Shown: positions 1 through 8,788 of the stretch, one piece after another | How positions within the stretch are numbered: position 1 is the first letter of the stretch | Layout of the letters: each line of letters opens with the position of its first letter | Assembly: GCA_001769385.1 (NCBI GenBank) | Contig: MEPB01000042.1 | Span: forward strand, 1-35,373 | Origin: Bacteroidetes bacterium RIFCSPLOWO2_12_FULL_35_15 | GTDB taxonomy: Bacteria > Bacteroidota > Bacteroidia > 2-12-FULL-35-15 | Length of the DNA stretch: 35,373 bases | Direction of reading: 5' to 3' | The notes under the pieces: generated by a model | Databases searched by the model: none | Told to the model about the DNA's origin: nothing | Seen by the model: the letters and a program-made list of their open reading frames with translations, nothing else | Translations under genes and position numbers: made by a program

Positions 1-165
1 ATCGTTTGATCTAGTTCTTCTCTGAAGAATTGTTTCTTTTTTATCATGAAAAAAGAAAAAAGGTGCAAAGAAATTTCATGTTTTTAATAGAAATGTTTGT
101 ATCAAATAAAATAAAAAAGGCTTAAATGATCCTACAACATTGCTTTTCTTAGTGGTAGAGTGAAC
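1..165 (+). repeat. Dispersed intergenic repeat, copy 1 (cut by window start)
   Basis: There is no gene in this stretch, which lies downstream of the esterase stop codon. It shares a series of blocks, in the same order and orientation, with 8527-8686: ATCGTTTG, a T-rich/A-rich hairpin, GGTGCAAAGAAA, a variable middle, then TTTTCTT...GTGAACC. The hairpin is made by a run of T and C pairing with the following AAAAAAGAAAAAAGG. The left end is lost at the window edge. It looks like a non-coding dispersed element and not a decayed gene, because only the blocks are conserved and no reading frame is. Confidence 0.6.
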
Positions 166-166
166 C

Positions 167-1606
167 CTACTTCATCTTGGCTTTCAAAGCAGCATCAAAA
201 TCGCTATAGGCAGCTGTGTTTTTGAATCTATAAAAAACCGTGTCATTTTCGAATCGTTTAATATCGGCATATCCATTTTTAATGGCATTGGATAGATTTT
301 TGAATGTTTCCTCCGAGTTCCCCTGTAGTGCATTTATACTTGCTGTCAGATAATACGCTTCCGTATTTGTAGGATCCACTAAAACATAAATTTTACAAAA
401 TTGTTCAGCAGCAGCAATGGCATTTTGTTTTAATGCTCCACTTGCTTGCATATATGCAACGAGACTTAAATAGTTGAGTGTACGTTTTAAAATCAATACG
501 TTATTTTTATCTTTTTCAGTTTTTATTTTTTTATTTACAACAGCAATTTCTTTCTTCCACCATGCAAAATTTTGTTGTTGAAAAGCTTCCGTATAATATT
601 GTTTTAATTTCTCTTCTTTGTCCCAGGAAGCTTCTTCCAGCTTCAATTGCCTGTCCACCTCTTCATTTGTTTGCAATGCTTTATAGGCCTCAATAAAATA
701 AGTCAGATCAACTAAGCCATCATAAAAATTAATTGTCTGGCGACAAAAATTATAGGCTTCAAACGCCTGTTTTTTTGTTTGTAATTCTTTCATCTTTTTT
801 AAGAGAGGTTGAAAGTGCTGAGCGACCAAGGAATCATTTTTTGAGACCAAATTCATTCTCATTTCATTTAATTCCAGCCACCACCATGCTTCATCCATTG
901 TTTCAACCGGAGGCCATTCATGTTTGCCATCAAATGTAATTAAAGTATGTTTTATTTTTTTTCCTGCCAGATCAACTTTGTGGTATTTCCTGAATTCAGT
1001 GTAATTAAAATCTTCAGTACCAACAATTCCTATAAAAAAATAATCAGTACGCGGGTGGTCTGAATTGGTGGCTGGAAGTGCTGCACCACAACAAATAACT
1101 CCGGTAATTCCACCATTGGTAATTGCAATGCCATTTGCAACACGTGCACCTCCTGAAAATCCTAACAGATATGTTCTTTTAGTATTAATGGATAATCGGC
1201 TTTGGACATCTTCAAATAATTTTTCGGATATAATTGTTGATTCTTCCCATGAGTTTCCATTCTTCGAATTATTGGAACCAATAAGTATGAAGCCATATTT
1301 TTCGGCAAGCTCCTTGTAAATTGAAACAGGGATTTTTCCATTGCCATGTGCATCAAAAGCATAAATAACCGGATACAGTTTTTCTGTAGAATAAGTAGAA
1401 GGTAAGTACATCGAATAATTTTGTGATGCATCATGTTGGCATACAACTTTTTCAATTAGTTGTCCGGTAGCAAATTTTTCTTTTGGCAGGATCGAATCTT
1501 TTTGTGGAAGATCGTCAGCAGTGTTTTTTATTTTGTCATTACCTGATGAACAGGCCTGTAAGATCAGTAAGGAAAAAAGAATTGAATATAGGATTCGAAA
1601 TTGCAT
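167..1606 (-). CDS. Lipoprotein with alpha/beta-hydrolase esterase domain and C-terminal TPR-like helices
   Basis: The N-terminus is a lipoprotein signal with lipobox LQAC (Cys19), so the protein is probably lipid-anchored in the envelope. Residues about 50-245 form an alpha/beta-hydrolase domain of the poly(3-hydroxybutyrate)-depolymerase/dienelactone-hydrolase type. The nucleophile elbow is GFSGG (Ser151); Asp199 in GTEDF and His229 in GKHEW are at the right spacing for the other triad members. Residues about 255-479 are helical, and the end resembles a TPR followed by the 'ND..F..F....Y..F' tail common in Bacteroidota TPR proteins. The substrate cannot be read from the sequence; an ester of a sugar, peptide or polymer is possible. 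The gene is the last of a minus-strand run after purB and a glycosyltransferase, but a 233-base gap with a strong hairpin separates it from them, so it is probably transcribed alone. Confidence 0.75.
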   Translation of the reverse strand: MQFRILYSILFSLLILQACSSGNDKIKNTADDLPQKDSILPKEKFATGQLIEKVVCQHDASQNYSMYLPSTYSTEKLYPVIYAFDAHGNGKIPVSIYKELAEKYGFILIGSNNSKNGNSWEESTIISEKLFEDVQSRLSINTKRTYLLGFSGGARVANGIAITNGGITGVICCGAALPATNSDHPRTDYFFIGIVGTEDFNYTEFRKYHKVDLAGKKIKHTLITFDGKHEWPPVETMDEAWWWLELNEMRMNLVSKNDSLVAQHFQPLLKKMKELQTKKQAFEAYNFCRQTINFYDGLVDLTYFIEAYKALQTNEEVDRQLKLEEASWDKEEKLKQYYTEAFQQQNFAWWKKEIAVVNKKIKTEKDKNNVLILKRTLNYLSLVAYMQASGALKQNAIAAAEQFCKIYVLVDPTNTEAYYLTASINALQGNSEETFKNLSNAIKNGYADIKRFENDTVFYRFKNTAAYSDFDAALKAKMK

Positions 1607-1710
1607 AAGTAGATAATTTATTTTTAATTGCCAATGGCTATTTCACTTTAGACTTCATAATTTAATTGATGGAAATTGCTTTAAATAAAACCGAAAATTA
1701 TATTTTGAAT

Positions 1711-1780
1711 GTCATTGCGAGGAACGAAGCAATCTCCACGCGTAGTGCTGCTTATTAACTGTTTCGTTCCTCGCAATAAC
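1711..1780. repeat. Palindromic intergenic element, ATTGCGAGGAACGAA type
   Basis: The arm ATTGCGAGGAACGAA at 1714-1728 is exactly reverse-complementary to 1763-1777. Allowing one mismatch and one G-U pair, the arms extend to 1711-1730 and 1761-1780, around a 30-base loop. It lies between two minus-strand genes. This arm sequence is a familiar interspersed palindrome in Bacteroidota and other bacterial genomes (recalled, not searched). The transcript could fold into a long hairpin and act as a processing or stabilising element; no T-run follows on the minus strand, so it is not a classical terminator. Confidence 0.75.
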
Positions 1781-1839
1781 ACTGCTAAAAGAATTTATTA
1801 AACAGTTATAATTCGCACATTTTAATTGCATAATGTCTA

Positions 1840-2709
1840 TTAACTGATTTTATAATTTTTATATTCTCCAATTTTCCAACCGAATTTACTTTCAATAAAT
1901 GATGTTAATTTTTGCTTAAATGATAATTTTTGTTTAGTGGGGTCAAACGAAAATTTCCAGTTCATTTTTGCAATCCTGCTTTGCATGACTTGCGGATGTG
2001 TTTCTTTAAAATGTATCAATGAATCAATTTGAGAATAATCAAACTCTTCTACTTGAGGAATGTTTTTTTTCATCCACTCATCATCATGCCAAAGTTTATT
2101 AAATGATTCTTGTTTTGCTTGTTGTGCAGCAGGAGGCTTTACCCATCCGTAATGATAAACCCATGCATCTACTTGTTTTACTTTTAATTTCTCTCCGTTT
2201 TTTCTGAATCCCTGGGCATCTCGATAGGAAGAAATTGCTTTATCATTTCTTACTATTCGAATTTCTTTTCTGTACCATTGCCTTGAATTCCCGACATAAT
2301 CATACGATCCATAAAAATGAGTGTAGTTAAATAACAACCCTTCAACCTGTGTATCATCTTTATAGTGCTGCATTGCTGATTTTATGGCAGGCAAATATTT
2401 TTCATGAATGACTTCATCACCCTGAATATAAAAACACCAGTCACTTTCTTTTGAGATTGCAGCAAATGCTTTATTCGTTTCATCAGCAAGCACTTTTCCT
2501 CCTTTGCGTAAGGACTCCTCCCAGACCGTTTCAATGATCTTTATTTTATCGGATGAAATAGATCTTATTAATGCTAATGTTTCATCATCTGAATTTCCTA
2601 CGGCAACAATTACTTCGTCACAAAGTGGAAGTATTGACGTAATTGCTTCAACGATCGGATAATCGTATTTAATGGCATTTCGCACAAGGGTGAATCCGCT
2701 TACTTTCAT
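1840..2709 (-). CDS. Family 2 glycosyltransferase
   Basis: This is a 289-residue cytoplasmic or membrane-associated GT-A fold enzyme. It opens with the GT2 pattern: the first strand GFTLVRNA at residues 4-11, then a predicted helix, then DEVIVAVGNSDDET at about 31-44, where the acidic pair would bind the nucleotide sugar. The metal-binding DxD position is taken by the acidic stretch QGDEV near residue 95, following a WCFYI strand. There is no transmembrane helix at the C-terminus, so it is probably soluble or peripheral. It starts 34 bases after the purB stop and may be read from the same transcript. Donor and acceptor are unknown; a role in surface polysaccharide or lipid A core decoration is typical of the family but is only inferred. 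Confidence 0.8.
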   Translation of the reverse strand: MKVSGFTLVRNAIKYDYPIVEAITSILPLCDEVIVAVGNSDDETLALIRSISSDKIKIIETVWEESLRKGGKVLADETNKAFAAISKESDWCFYIQGDEVIHEKYLPAIKSAMQHYKDDTQVEGLLFNYTHFYGSYDYVGNSRQWYRKEIRIVRNDKAISSYRDAQGFRKNGEKLKVKQVDAWVYHYGWVKPPAAQQAKQESFNKLWHDDEWMKKNIPQVEEFDYSQIDSLIHFKETHPQVMQSRIAKMNWKFSFDPTKQKLSFKQKLTSFIESKFGWKIGEYKNYKIS

Positions 2710-2743
2710 TATTGCAAATCCTCTTTTGGAGATAAATGATTAT

Positions 2744-4087
2744 TTAAATTCCTGTAAAATTACGCGGTGAAATGGCTTTTAATTCTTTTTTCACAGCATC
2801 CGAAACAGTAAGCGTATCAATAAATACAGCGATACTGTTTTTTGTGATAGGTGTATTTGTTCTGGTTAATTCTTTTAAAGCTTCATAGGGTTTAGGATAA
2901 CCTTCTCTTCTAAGAACTGTTTGAATAGCCTCCGCAACTACCGCCCAGTTATTTTCCAGATCCTGTTCGATTGCTTCTGTATTCAGGATCAGTTTTTCAA
3001 GACCTTTTAACAAGGATCTGTAAGCGATTAACGTATGTGCCAGAGGTACACCAACATTTCGTAAAACAGTAGAATCTGTAAGGTCGCGTTGCAAACGTGA
3101 AATTGGCAACTTCGCTGAAAGATGTTCAAACAATGCGTTTGCAATTCCAAGATTCCCTTCGGAATTTTCAAAATCTATAGGGTTTACTTTGTGCGGCATT
3201 GCGGATGAGCCAATTTCTCCCTCTTTTATTTTTTGCTTGAAATAATTCATTGAAATATAGGTCCAGATATCCCTATCAAGATCAATAAGTATTGTGTTGA
3301 TCCGTTTTAGTGCATCACAAAAAGCAGCAAAATTATCATAGTGTTCAATTTGTGTAGTAGGGTGGGAGCGGTGCAGACTTAATGATATATTTACAAAATT
3401 AGTTGCAAAAGTTAACCAGTCAATTTTTGGATAAGCAACATGATGAGCATTTAAATTTCCGGTAGCTCCACCAAATTTTGCACTGTATGGAATTGATTTT
3501 AACTGAGCAATTTGATTTTGTAAACGAACAACAAATACTTGTATCTCTTTCCCTAAACGTGTTGGAGAAGCCGGTTGCCCGTGCGTTCGGGCAAGCATCG
3601 GTATTTCTTCCCATTCGTTCGACAACGAATAAAGTTTAGCAACAACCTCTTCTAAAACAGGAACTAAACATTCATTCATCGCATCTTTTAAAGAATAGGG
3701 AATAGCAGTATTATTTATATCCTGGGAGGTTAATCCAAAATGAATAAATTCTTTTTGTTCATTAAGCTGAAGTGCAACAAATTTTTCTTTGATAAAATAT
3801 TCAACCGCTTTTACATCATGATTCGTTGTTTTCTCAATGTCTTTTATTTGTTGTGCATCTGCTTCACTAAAATTTTTGTAAATTTTACGTATGGCAGGAT
3901 AGTTCGTTTTATCGAATTTTTCTAATTGTGGTAAGGGTAGTTCGCACAGTGCAATAAAATATTCAATTTCTACCAGTACACGGTACTTTATTAATGCTGC
4001 CTCCGAAAAATAATCGGCAAGTTTTTCAGTAGTGTTGCGGTAGCGACCATCAATTGGAGAAATGGCCGAAAGTTTGGTTAATTCCAT
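2744..4087 (-). CDS. purB: Adenylosuccinate lyase
   Basis: The enzyme makes fumarate from SAICAR and from adenylosuccinate, two steps of purine synthesis in the cytoplasm. The fumarase/aspartase signature GSSAMPHKVNP is at 293-303, with the mobile-loop catalytic serine at 294-295. The general acid/base histidine is in RTHGQPA (His169). TTNHDVKAVEYF (88-99) and the opening MELTKLSAISPIDGRY match the E. coli PurB branch closely. At 447 residues it is slightly shorter than E. coli PurB, ending at ISPRNFTGI where the homologue carries a few more residues; I see no frameshift there. The gene is divergent from the PKD protein across a 321-base gap. A TATCTTCG box at 4110-4117 (minus strand) is close to the Bacteroidota -7 consensus. 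Confidence 0.97.
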   Translation of the reverse strand: MELTKLSAISPIDGRYRNTTEKLADYFSEAALIKYRVLVEIEYFIALCELPLPQLEKFDKTNYPAIRKIYKNFSEADAQQIKDIEKTTNHDVKAVEYFIKEKFVALQLNEQKEFIHFGLTSQDINNTAIPYSLKDAMNECLVPVLEEVVAKLYSLSNEWEEIPMLARTHGQPASPTRLGKEIQVFVVRLQNQIAQLKSIPYSAKFGGATGNLNAHHVAYPKIDWLTFATNFVNISLSLHRSHPTTQIEHYDNFAAFCDALKRINTILIDLDRDIWTYISMNYFKQKIKEGEIGSSAMPHKVNPIDFENSEGNLGIANALFEHLSAKLPISRLQRDLTDSTVLRNVGVPLAHTLIAYRSLLKGLEKLILNTEAIEQDLENNWAVVAEAIQTVLRREGYPKPYEALKELTRTNTPITKNSIAVFIDTLTVSDAVKKELKAISPRNFTGI

Positions 4088-4408
4088 AGTATTTTCTTAA
4101 AAAGAGGAACGAAGATAAGAAAAATAGATGATTAGGGATAAAATGGAAACGATAAACCGGTAAAAAAACTCAACTAATTAATAAGTTTTTTTCTGTTCGC
4201 TTTTCTACAGAACATGCCCGAATCCATCGTTTAACAATGAATAAATAATTTGCAAATAATATCATTTTGACTTAGTAAAACAACTGTTTTAAAGAAGAAG
4301 CAAATAAGTTAGTAGTTAATAACAATTTGACCTTAATAAAAAACTTCTGATAATTAGTGTTGTTTGGTTTACTTAATTAAATTTGTTATGTTTTGAAAAT
4401 TATGTAAA
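4088..4408. other. Divergent promoter region between purB and the PKD protein
   Basis: This 321-base gap is very AT-rich and has no plausible coding frame. It must hold both promoters. On the plus strand TAAATTTG at 4378-4385 fits the Bacteroidota -7 consensus TAnnTTTG and lies 23 bases before the PKD protein start; an upstream TTTG at 4363-4366 is closer than the usual 19 or so bases. On the minus strand TATCTTCG at 4110-4117 is a near match. No strong hairpin or repeat is evident. Confidence 0.45.
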
Positions 4409-7400
4409 ATGAAAATAAGATCACTCGTATTTTTTGTATTTATTTTTTTTGTGTCTCCGTCACTGACATTCAAATTAAATGCACAAGCAGTAGTCGCAAA
4501 TTTTTCTGCAAGTTCTACACAAGGATGTGCCCCGCTTAGTGTTAATTTTACTGATCTTTCAACGGGTTCGCCAACTGCCTGGGCCTGGAGCTTCGGAAAC
4601 GGAAATACTGCCGCAACTCAAAACCCTAGTGCTACCTACTTAACCCCCGGAACATACACTATAACCTTAACCGCTTCAAAACCTGGTTCTTCAAGTAATT
4701 TTTCAATTTCAATAACAGTATTTTCAAAACCTGTTGCAGATTTCACTAGCAATGTTACTACTACCACATGTATTGGCGACCTAGTAACATTTACCGATGC
4801 TTCAACTCCGGGAGGTGGAACATTAACAACCTGGAACTGGGATTTTGGCGATGGCTCAACTCAAATTACATCAAATGGAATTGGAACACACACATATTCA
4901 ACAGCAGGAACTTACCCGGTAAGTCTATTGCTTTTCGATAACAATGGATGTTCCGGAAGCATCATAAAAAATATAATTGTATTGCCGGCACCGGCAGCTG
5001 CTTTCTCCGGCTCTCCTTTACATTCCTGTATAGCACCCTTAACTGTTACGTTTACAAATTCATCAGCATTTACAGGAACTGTAACCTATATCTGGGATTT
5101 TGGTGATGGAGGCTCCTCCACACTGGTAAGTCCTGCACATACATACAATTCCACAGGAACATATACTGTTACATTAGTTATAGTTCAGGGAGCATGTACC
5201 GATACAATCGTTAAAAATAATTATGTCGTTATTGAAGATATGCTTGCTGATTTTTCTGTAAGCAATGATTCTATTTGTTTAGGGCAATCCGTTACTTTTA
5301 CTGATGTATCAACTCCTCTTTCTGTTTCCAGGACATGGGATTTTGGTGATGGTAGTACTTCTACAATAGCTAATCCATCTCATATTTATGCTGCTGCCGG
5401 CACATACACTGTTTCGTTACTGAATGCTACTGATCCTTTCTCCTGTTCTGATTCTGAAATAAAAGTTGGGTATATTACTGTATTTCCTATTGCTGTTGCA
5501 GCATTTACAGCAAATAACACAGCAGGTTGTGCTGTTCCTTTTACGGTTAATTTTACTGATAATTCTACAAATGCAACTACCTGGTCATGGAATTTTGGTG
5601 ATGGAGCAACTTCTCTTCTTCAAAATCCATCTCATGTATATACCTTACCGGGCACTTACACCGTGACTTTAATTGCATCAAATGCGAATGGTTGTTCGAA
5701 TACAATTATCAAAACAAATTATATTGTTATTTCTCTTCCTGTTGCAAACCTTACTGCAACGCCTCGTAACGGTTGTGTGCCCTTGACTGTGAATTTTACA
5801 AGTACAAGCACTTCCAGTATTGATCCAATTGCAAATTACAATTGGAATTTTGGCGATGGAACAATTATAAATACCGCAGTTTCTACAACATCTAATGTAT
5901 ATAATTTACCGGGTGTTTACACAGTTACTTTGATCATTACTACAACATCGGGTTGCTTGGATACGATTATTATGAACAATTATATTAGAACAGGAACTAC
6001 TCCAACTGCCAATTTTAGTGTAGTTGATAGAAATCTCTGTCATGGTGCAATGGCAACGTTTACGGATCTATCAGTCGGGGCCGACTCTGCTTATTGGAAA
6101 TTTGGCCTTCCTCCGGAACTTGCGGAAGGAACTTTTTCTACCCCTTCCGGTGCTGTGATGCCATACAATCCTGTAACATCCGTGTTTCCGGATACCGGCA
6201 CTTTTTCTGTAATGCAAATAGTTTATTACAATGGCTGTCCGGATACCCTTATTCTTAATGATACCATACGAATACTGCCTCCTAAGCCACTGTTTAATTA
6301 TAGATTGAACTGTTCAAATTATTATACCGTAACTTTTGCAGATACTTCATGGGGTGCAACTACCTGTGATTGGTATTTTGGCGATGGAAATAGTTTGCTG
6401 GCACAACCTCCATTAACTCCTTTTACACACACCTACTTAACAAGAGGAACATATACTGTTAATATGGTTGCACATAATTCAGTTGTAAATTGCCAGGATT
6501 CAATTACCCATACATTTACTATCGCTGAGCCACTTGCACAATTTACCACATTGCCTGTTAAAGGCTGTTATCCTTTACCCGTTTCCATCTCCAATACTTC
6601 GCAGGATGCAAGTGCTTTACTTTGGGATTTTGGCGATGGAACTGCTACTTCCAATTTAGTGAATCCTCCTGTTCATACATTTGCATTACCTGCAACCGAT
6701 ACGGTAGTGCTTATAATTACTGATGTGAATGGCTGTAAGGATACAACAACACAGCAAGTTGTTGTGCAAGGTCCTGTTCCATTATTTACTGCCGATACCT
6801 TAACAGGTTGTACTCCCTTACTTGTCACCTTTGCTGACACATCGATCTCGGATTCAACACTTACTAATTGGACATGGAATTTTGGTGATGGAACGGCTGT
6901 TCAAAATACAAACAATGATACCATCTCTCATACTTATTTTACACCGGGTTTATATACGGTAACAATGACTGTTACTGATATAAACTTATGTACAAAAACA
7001 ATAGTTAAAACAAATTATATTCAACCAACCTTCCCTTCTCCTTCATTTACGCTTGACACCTTTGCCTGCAGAGGAGATCTGCTTACTTTCAATGCTACTG
7101 CAACCAGTGCAGTCGGGCCGGGAGTAATTTATTCCTGGAACTTTGGTGATGGAACTAATGGTAATGGATTGATAGTTACGCATTCCTATGCACTTGATAA
7201 TTTATATGCTGTTACACTTACTGTTACTGATAAAAATGGTTGCGATTCTTCTTTAACGCAAACAGTTTTAATTCAAAAACCAGTAGCCGGATTTAAGGAT
7301 ACTGTTCTTTTGGAAGGTTGCGGTTTTGCGAATATACAATTTACGGATACTTCTGCTGGAACATCCATAAATTCATGGCAATGGAATTTTGGCGATGGAG

Positions 7401-8323
7401 GTTCTTCCACCTCACCTGATCCAACCCATACCTATACTGTTCCGGGAATGTACACGGTTAGCCTGATCGTAACAAATGCCGGTGGTTGTATTGATACCGT
7501 TTCTTTGGATAGTATCGTTATTGTTCCGGGTCCTTTTGGAACATTCTCATTTACACCAAATAGCGGTTGCCGGCCTCTTGAAGTTACCTTCACATCCTTC
7601 AGTGATAATTCAACAAGTTACATTTGGGATTTTGGTGATGGAACTGTTGTACCAACAACCGATACCACTATTACTCATATTTATACAAATGATATTGTGG
7701 CAACTCCAATTTTGCTGATGAGCAATACCCTTTCTGATAGCAGTACGTGCCAGCTGGCTGCTCCATCGGCAGGACAAATAAATGTATCTACTCTTATCAA
7801 TGTAACTATTGATTCTTCGGTTGTTACCCTTGATCAGGATGAAGCATTTACCATATTATCTACAGTTGGAAATGTAACAGGTGTTGCTGTTTATTCCTGG
7901 TCACCGGCAGATGGGTTGAGTTGCACAACTTGTCAAACGCCTATCATTGTTGGAAATGGAAGCGGACAAACTGTTACCTATACTTTAACTGTAACCGATC
8001 CTACTTCCGGATCTTGTATTGGTGATGATATAATAAATATTATTTTCACGGTCTGCGAAAACGACATTTCAATTCCAAATGTATTTACACCCAATGGGGA
8101 TGAAATAAATGATTATTTTGATATCAAAGGAACTTGCGAAAGCGATAGTTATTTATTCCGGATTTATGATAGATGGGGAATAAAAGTGTTTACGTCTGAA
8201 TTTGGAAAACTTTCCTGGGATGGCCGCACAACAAGTGGAATGGAAGCTGTAGAAGGAGTTTATTATTATGTACTTCAGATGAATGATAAATTCCTTACAG
8301 GATTTCTTCAGTTGATCAGATAG
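4409..8323 (+). CDS. Giant PKD-repeat surface protein with CHU_C type IX sorting domain
   Basis: This is a 1304-residue secreted protein. The signal peptide runs to about residue 26 (LNAQA). Tandem PKD (immunoglobulin-like) domains of roughly 80-95 residues follow, each marked by a W-x-F-G-D-G core. I count twelve clear copies plus a degenerate one near residue 560 reading YWKFGLPPE, which has lost the GDG turn. The last ~90 residues, starting IPNVFTPNGDEINDYF, are the gliding-motility-associated C-terminal (CHU_C) domain, the signal for export and surface attachment by the type IX secretion system. The likely role is adhesion or an extended surface or extracellular-matrix fibre; no catalytic domain is visible. 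Most repeats start with a Cys in GC.P and have a second Cys in a GC.DT motif, so each may carry its own disulfide. The gene stands alone between two non-coding repeat regions. Confidence 0.9.
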   Translation: MKIRSLVFFVFIFFVSPSLTFKLNAQAVVANFSASSTQGCAPLSVNFTDLSTGSPTAWAWSFGNGNTAATQNPSATYLTPGTYTITLTASKPGSSSNFSISITVFSKPVADFTSNVTTTTCIGDLVTFTDASTPGGGTLTTWNWDFGDGSTQITSNGIGTHTYSTAGTYPVSLLLFDNNGCSGSIIKNIIVLPAPAAAFSGSPLHSCIAPLTVTFTNSSAFTGTVTYIWDFGDGGSSTLVSPAHTYNSTGTYTVTLVIVQGACTDTIVKNNYVVIEDMLADFSVSNDSICLGQSVTFTDVSTPLSVSRTWDFGDGSTSTIANPSHIYAAAGTYTVSLLNATDPFSCSDSEIKVGYITVFPIAVAAFTANNTAGCAVPFTVNFTDNSTNATTWSWNFGDGATSLLQNPSHVYTLPGTYTVTLIASNANGCSNTIIKTNYIVISLPVANLTATPRNGCVPLTVNFTSTSTSSIDPIANYNWNFGDGTIINTAVSTTSNVYNLPGVYTVTLIITTTSGCLDTIIMNNYIRTGTTPTANFSVVDRNLCHGAMATFTDLSVGADSAYWKFGLPPELAEGTFSTPSGAVMPYNPVTSVFPDTGTFSVMQIVYYNGCPDTLILNDTIRILPPKPLFNYRLNCSNYYTVTFADTSWGATTCDWYFGDGNSLLAQPPLTPFTHTYLTRGTYTVNMVAHNSVVNCQDSITHTFTIAEPLAQFTTLPVKGCYPLPVSISNTSQDASALLWDFGDGTATSNLVNPPVHTFALPATDTVVLIITDVNGCKDTTTQQVVVQGPVPLFTADTLTGCTPLLVTFADTSISDSTLTNWTWNFGDGTAVQNTNNDTISHTYFTPGLYTVTMTVTDINLCTKTIVKTNYIQPTFPSPSFTLDTFACRGDLLTFNATATSAVGPGVIYSWNFGDGTNGNGLIVTHSYALDNLYAVTLTVTDKNGCDSSLTQTVLIQKPVAGFKDTVLLEGCGFANIQFTDTSAGTSINSWQWNFGDGGSSTSPDPTHTYTVPGMYTVSLIVTNAGGCIDTVSLDSIVIVPGPFGTFSFTPNSGCRPLEVTFTSFSDNSTSYIWDFGDGTVVPTTDTTITHIYTNDIVATPILLMSNTLSDSSTCQLAAPSAGQINVSTLINVTIDSSVVTLDQDEAFTILSTVGNVTGVAVYSWSPADGLSCTTCQTPIIVGNGSGQTVTYTLTVTDPTSGSCIGDDIINIIFTVCENDISIPNVFTPNGDEINDYFDIKGTCESDSYLFRIYDRWGIKVFTSEFGKLSWDGRTTSGMEAVEGVYYYVLQMNDKFLTGFLQLIR

Positions 8324-8788
8324 TTACGGTTCACTCAAAAAGTTGCGCTCCGCATTTGTTGGAATCAATGATGCTTAATTTAAAAAAATGCTTGTTAGTT
8401 TGATGTGTGCGAGCTTTGAGCAAACGCGATGTCGAGAAGCAGTGAACTCGGTTTTTATTGAAGGTCTTGGTGCGAGCTTTAGCCGCGCACTTAGACATTC
8501 AAAAAAATGGAGAGAGGAGCGGAGGAATCGTTTGCTCTTGAATTTTTGTTTCCTTTTTGTTCAAGCAAAAAGAAAAAGAGGTGCAAAGAAAATAAGGATT
8601 TTGTGTTTAAGCATTTGCACCAGACACAATTAGAATTCTTTGAAAGCATCTACAATTTTTGTTTTCTTGGGGGTTAAGTGAACCATAATTAAAGCAAAGT
8701 CAAATATAAGACAGACCAATGAATTTTTGCTTTTCAAGGAGAGGGTTTGGCTGAGGTCTTTAAAAAACTGTTTAAAATTTGAATGTTT
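8324..8788. repeat. 465-base gap made of dispersed repeat elements
   Basis: No convincing gene lies here. A frame at 8388-8633 exists, but its peptide (rich in K, R, C and F) looks like a translated repeat. 8406-8491 contains GTGCGAGCTTT twice (8406 and 8471). 8527-8686 is the second copy of the element seen at the window start (hairpin, GGTGCAAAGAAA, ..., GTGAACC). 8734-8775 (AAGGAGAGGG, then TGAGGTC, then AAAAACTGTTT) matches part of the element at 16912-16963. The region is convergent between the PKD gene and the TonB-dependent receptor gene, so it also has to end both transcripts, but I see no canonical terminator. Confidence 0.6.

Noticed and set aside
4140-4200. A-run/T-run hairpin in the purB-PKD gap as a terminator
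   Set aside because: The stem would be almost entirely A-T, and it lies upstream of both divergent genes, where no transcript needs to end.
8388-8633. 81-codon frame after the PKD gene
   Set aside because: It runs through a dispersed repeat also present at the window start; the peptide is Cys/Lys/Arg/Phe-rich without domain features, and the frame is not kept in the other copy.
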